DNA from: Pelagibacterium lacus
GTDB taxonomy: Bacteria; Pseudomonadota; Alphaproteobacteria; Rhizobiales; Devosiaceae
Direction of reading: 5' to 3'
Length of the DNA: 64,000 nucleotides
Assembly: GCF_003345525.1 (NCBI RefSeq)
Contig: NZ_QQNH01000016.1
Location: 1 to 64,000, forward strand
How positions within the stretch are numbered: the stretch's first letter is position 1; each line of letters opens with the position of its first letter. Made by a program: the position numbers and the translations under genes. Below, in pieces: positions 61,310 through 64,000 of the stretch. A model generated the notes under the pieces. That model searched no databases. It had not been told where the DNA came from and saw only the letters and a list, made by a program, of their open reading frames with translations.

Positions 61310-62515
61310 ATGACAGACGCAACCAATAATGAGCCGGTCACGAGGACCGGGTCAGGCCATGGCGCGTCACTGATCAACAACCCCAAATTTCGCGCCGTCA
61401 TCTACCAGGCCGCGATGCTGCTGGGAGTGGTGTTGTTGATCTGGTGGCTGCAGTCCAATGCGGCCTACAATCTGGGCCAGCAGAACAAGTCGATCGGCTT
61501 CGGCTTCCTCAATTCGACCTCCGGGTTCCAGATCGGTTTTTCGCTGCTGCCCTATGAGCGGGCCTCCACCTATTTCGACGTCTATCTGGTCGGCATCGTC
61601 AACACGCTCCTGGTCGCCTCGATCGGCATCGTGCTGGCGACCATGCTCGGCTTCACCATCGGCATAGCGCGCCTGTCGCCCAACTGGATCCTGCGCAAGC
61701 TGGCCATGGTCTATGTCGAGGTCATGCGCAACATCCCGCTGCTGCTGCAATTGTTCTTCTGGTACTTCCTGCTGCTCAACGCGCTGCCGGCGGTCCGGGA
61801 CAGCTACGCGCTCGGCGACCTGGTGTTTCTCAACCAGCGCGGCCTCTACCTGCCGGCCATCGTGTCCGACGGGCGCTTCCTGATCGTCGTGGCCGGGTTC
61901 CTGATCGCGCTCGGCGCCGCCATCTGGTTCCGGCGCCGCACCATCAAGAAGATCGAGGAGACCGGCGACCGCAAGCCGATCTGGCTGCCGATGATCGCCA
62001 TCTTCGCGGTGATCTTCGCCATCGCCTATTTCGGCAGCGGCGCGCCGGTGGAGCTCGATTTCCCCGAATTGCGCGGCTTCAACTATGCCGGGGGCTTCCA
62101 GGTGCCGCCCGAGCTGACGGCGCTGATCCTCGGGCTGGTGATCTACACCTCGGCCTTCATCGCCGAAGTGGTGCGGGCCGGCATCCAGTCGGTCAGCTAC
62201 GGCCAGGTCGAGGCGGCCGAAGCCCTGGGCCTGCGCGAATCGGACCGCATGCGCCTCGTGGTCATCCCGCAGGCCATGCGGGTCATCGTGCCGCCGCTCA
62301 CCTCGCAATATCTCAACCTCACCAAGAACTCCTCGCTCGGCGCCGCCATCGGCTTTCCCGAACTGGTGAGCGTCTTCGCCGGCACCGCCCTCAACCAGAG
62401 CGGACGGGCGATCGAGATCATCGCGCTGACCATGGCGGTCTACCTGACCTTCTCGCTGCTGACCTCGATCTTCATGAACTGGTACAATGCGCGCGTCGCG
62501 CTGGTGGAACGGTGA
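61310..62515 (+). CDS. aapQ: General L-amino-acid ABC transporter permease
   Basis: The 401-residue permease has about eight membrane segments. The N-terminal half has NTLLVASIGIVLATMLGFTIGIAR, and the permease EAA loop reads EAAEALGLRESDRMRLVVIPQAMRVIVPP. It follows aapJ and ends shortly before aapM, the order of rhizobial aap operons. Confidence 0.95.
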   Translation: MTDATNNEPVTRTGSGHGASLINNPKFRAVIYQAAMLLGVVLLIWWLQSNAAYNLGQQNKSIGFGFLNSTSGFQIGFSLLPYERASTYFDVYLVGIVNTLLVASIGIVLATMLGFTIGIARLSPNWILRKLAMVYVEVMRNIPLLLQLFFWYFLLLNALPAVRDSYALGDLVFLNQRGLYLPAIVSDGRFLIVVAGFLIALGAAIWFRRRTIKKIEETGDRKPIWLPMIAIFAVIFAIAYFGSGAPVELDFPELRGFNYAGGFQVPPELTALILGLVIYTSAFIAEVVRAGIQSVSYGQVEAAEALGLRESDRMRLVVIPQAMRVIVPPLTSQYLNLTKNSSLGAAIGFPELVSVFAGTALNQSGRAIEIIALTMAVYLTFSLLTSIFMNWYNARVALVER

Positions 62516-62525
62516 GGGCCGAGCG

Positions 62526-63659
62526 ATGACCGATCTCTCTTTCGTTCGCGGGGAAATCGTCGGGCAACGCCCGGCCCCGCGCCGCTCCACCGGGGCCGTG
62601 GCGTGGATGAAGAACAACCTCTTCTCCTCGGTCGGTAACACGATCATGACCGTGGCGAGCGTGTTGTTCGTGCTGTGGCTCATCCCCCCGCTCTATAATT
62701 TCCTCATCGGCGACGCCGTGTTCACCGATCCGGAAGGCTTGCGGGGCCAGGCCTGCCGCATCGAGGGGGTAGGGGCGTGCTGGGTGTTCATCCGCGCCCG
62801 CTTCGGCTTCTTCATGTACGGGTTCTATCCCGACAGCGAGATCTGGCGCGTCAACCTGATGTTCGCCATCGGCATCGTGCTGATCATCCCCCTGCTGGTG
62901 CCGAAAATGCCCTTCGTGCGCACGGCGGCGGTTCTTTTCTTCGTGGTCTATCCGGTCGTCGCCTATTTCCTGATGGCCGGGGGCATCTTCGGGCTGCGGC
63001 AGGTGCCGACCGGCCAGTGGGGCGGGCTGACCCTGACGCTGATCATCTCGCTGATCGGCATCATCCTCTCCATGCCCATCGGCATCCTGCTGGCGCTGGG
63101 GCGCCAGTCCCGGCTGCCGATCATCAAGGCGTGCTGCGTCGGCTTCATCGAGTTGTGGCGCGCGGTGCCGCTGATCACCGTGCTGTTCATGGCGGCGGTG
63201 ATGTTCCCGCTGTTCATGCCGCGCGGCGTCAGCCCCGATACGCTGCTGCGGGCCATCATCGGCATCGTGCTGTTCGAATCGGCCTATATGGCCGAAGTGG
63301 TGCGGGGCGGCCTCCAGGCCATGCCGCGCGGGCAATACGAGGCCTCGGCGGCCCTCGGGCTCAACAAGGTGAAGACCATGGGGCTGATCATCCTGCCCCA
63401 GGCGCTCAAGCATGTGATCCCTGGCATCGTCAACACCTTCATCGCGCTGTTCAAGGACACCTCGCTGGTATCGATCATCGGCATCTTCGAACTGCTCAAC
63501 ACGGTTCGGGCGGCGGGTTCGGACGTCAACTGGTCCTCGCCCACCCATGCGGTGACCGGCTATATCTTTGCCGCCTTCGTCTTCTGGATCTTCTGCTTCG
63601 GCATGTCGCGCTATTCCATCTACATGGAAGGCCGCCTGCACACCGGGCACAAAAGGTAA
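62526..63659 (+). CDS. aapM: General L-amino-acid ABC transporter permease
   Basis: The 377-residue second permease has LTLTLIISLIGIILSMPIGILLALGRQS and the EAA loop EASAALGLNKVKTMGLIILPQALKHVIPG. It pairs with AapQ. It starts 10 bases after aapQ with GAGGG upstream and ends just before aapP. Confidence 0.95.
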   Translation: MTDLSFVRGEIVGQRPAPRRSTGAVAWMKNNLFSSVGNTIMTVASVLFVLWLIPPLYNFLIGDAVFTDPEGLRGQACRIEGVGACWVFIRARFGFFMYGFYPDSEIWRVNLMFAIGIVLIIPLLVPKMPFVRTAAVLFFVVYPVVAYFLMAGGIFGLRQVPTGQWGGLTLTLIISLIGIILSMPIGILLALGRQSRLPIIKACCVGFIELWRAVPLITVLFMAAVMFPLFMPRGVSPDTLLRAIIGIVLFESAYMAEVVRGGLQAMPRGQYEASAALGLNKVKTMGLIILPQALKHVIPGIVNTFIALFKDTSLVSIIGIFELLNTVRAAGSDVNWSSPTHAVTGYIFAAFVFWIFCFGMSRYSIYMEGRLHTGHKR

Positions 63660-63664
63660 GTATC

Positions 63665-64000
63665 ATGACTGTACAGACTGACATCGCTGCTCCCCCCTCC
63701 AAGATGACGGTATCGGATACCCATGTCGCCATCGAGATCCGCAAGATGAACAAGTGGTACGGTAGCTTCCACGTGCTGCGCGACATCGATCTCAAGGTCA
63801 TGCAGGGCGAGCGGATCGTCATCGCCGGGCCCTCGGGCTCGGGCAAGTCGACCCTGATCCGCTGCATCAACCGCCTGGAGGAGCACCAGGAGGGCGACAT
63901 TATCGTCGACGGCATCGAGCTCACGAACGATCTGCGGCGCATCGACGAGGTGCGCCGCGAGGTGGGCATGGTGTTCCAGCACTTCAACCTCTTCCCGCAC
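63665..64000 (+). CDS. aapP: General L-amino-acid ABC transporter ATPase (5' part)
   Basis: The 112 visible residues contain the Walker A motif AGPSGSGKSTLIRCINRLE and the Q-loop region VGMVFQHFNLFPH, so this is the ATPase of the operon. The window ends inside the gene. Confidence 0.95.
   Translation, partial: MTVQTDIAAPPSKMTVSDTHVAIEIRKMNKWYGSFHVLRDIDLKVMQGERIVIAGPSGSGKSTLIRCINRLEEHQEGDIIVDGIELTNDLRRIDEVRREVGMVFQHFNLFPH

Overview
The window is high-GC DNA from an alphaproteobacterium, most likely of the order Hyphomicrobiales (Rhizobiales) and possibly a Devosia- or Pelagibacterium-like genus. The evidence is a giant polar-growth scaffold (GPR/RgsE type) with a CtrA-like box beside it, an Aap-type general L-amino-acid transporter, an NDUFS4-type complex I subunit, a FixK/FNR-like box, and many small alphaproteobacterial genes. 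The genus is an inference and was not tested.

Bases 1-11001 are the right-hand part of a siphovirus-like prophage; its left part lies outside the window. Tail-tip genes come first: a broken LamG-like frame, a DUF2163 protein, an NlpC/P60-like peptidase, a J-like tail protein with 37-residue repeats, and three small paralogues sharing only their N-terminus. A lysis cassette follows (GH108 endolysin with a C-terminal membrane segment, then two small membrane proteins). A leftward accessory block comes last: small proteins, a membrane-anchored thermonuclease, an SRAP-type DNA-repair peptidase and an unknown gene. The prophage ends at a 3' half of a tRNA-Lys(CUU) gene, the expected attachment-site duplicate.

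Bases 11002-28760 are chromosomal: a FemAB-like transferase with a Wzx-like flippase, a GNAT acetyltransferase, acetyl-CoA synthetase, a CHASE2-PAS-GGDEF-EAL protein whose cyclase half looks dead, an exported NagZ-like GH3 enzyme, an LpxH-like phosphoesterase, the 1883-residue growth-pole-ring protein, an Hpt phosphotransfer protein, a 2Fe-2S ferredoxin and a universal stress protein.

Bases 28870-47930 form a catabolic island. It encodes a tripartite tricarboxylate transporter, a zinc dehydrogenase, an M24 metallopeptidase, and the OtnI-OtnK-OtnC enzymes that turn 2-oxo-tetronates into dihydroxyacetone phosphate. Class II aldolase, fructose-1,6-bisphosphatase, phosphoglucose isomerase, G6P dehydrogenase, 6PG dehydrogenase and transaldolase can feed that product into the oxidative pentose phosphate pathway. 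One IclR-type regulator sits at the centre. Five copies of a 15-bp palindrome, close to TTTCAC-N3-RTGAAA, each precede a different transcription unit and define a candidate regulon; this is the most interesting feature of the window.

Bases 47930-64000 hold a YigZ/IMPACT protein, small unknown proteins, a membrane PQQ glucose dehydrogenase, a PepSY protein, tRNA-Arg(UCU), a DEAD-box helicase with a long, possibly self-occluding leader, a LacI-box-controlled sugar isomerase/oxidoreductase pair, a TauE/SafE permease, an NDUFS4-like subunit, tRNA-Pro(UGG), a PAP2 phosphatase, a cystathionine beta-lyase-like enzyme and the start of the aapJQMP operon, cut by the window end.
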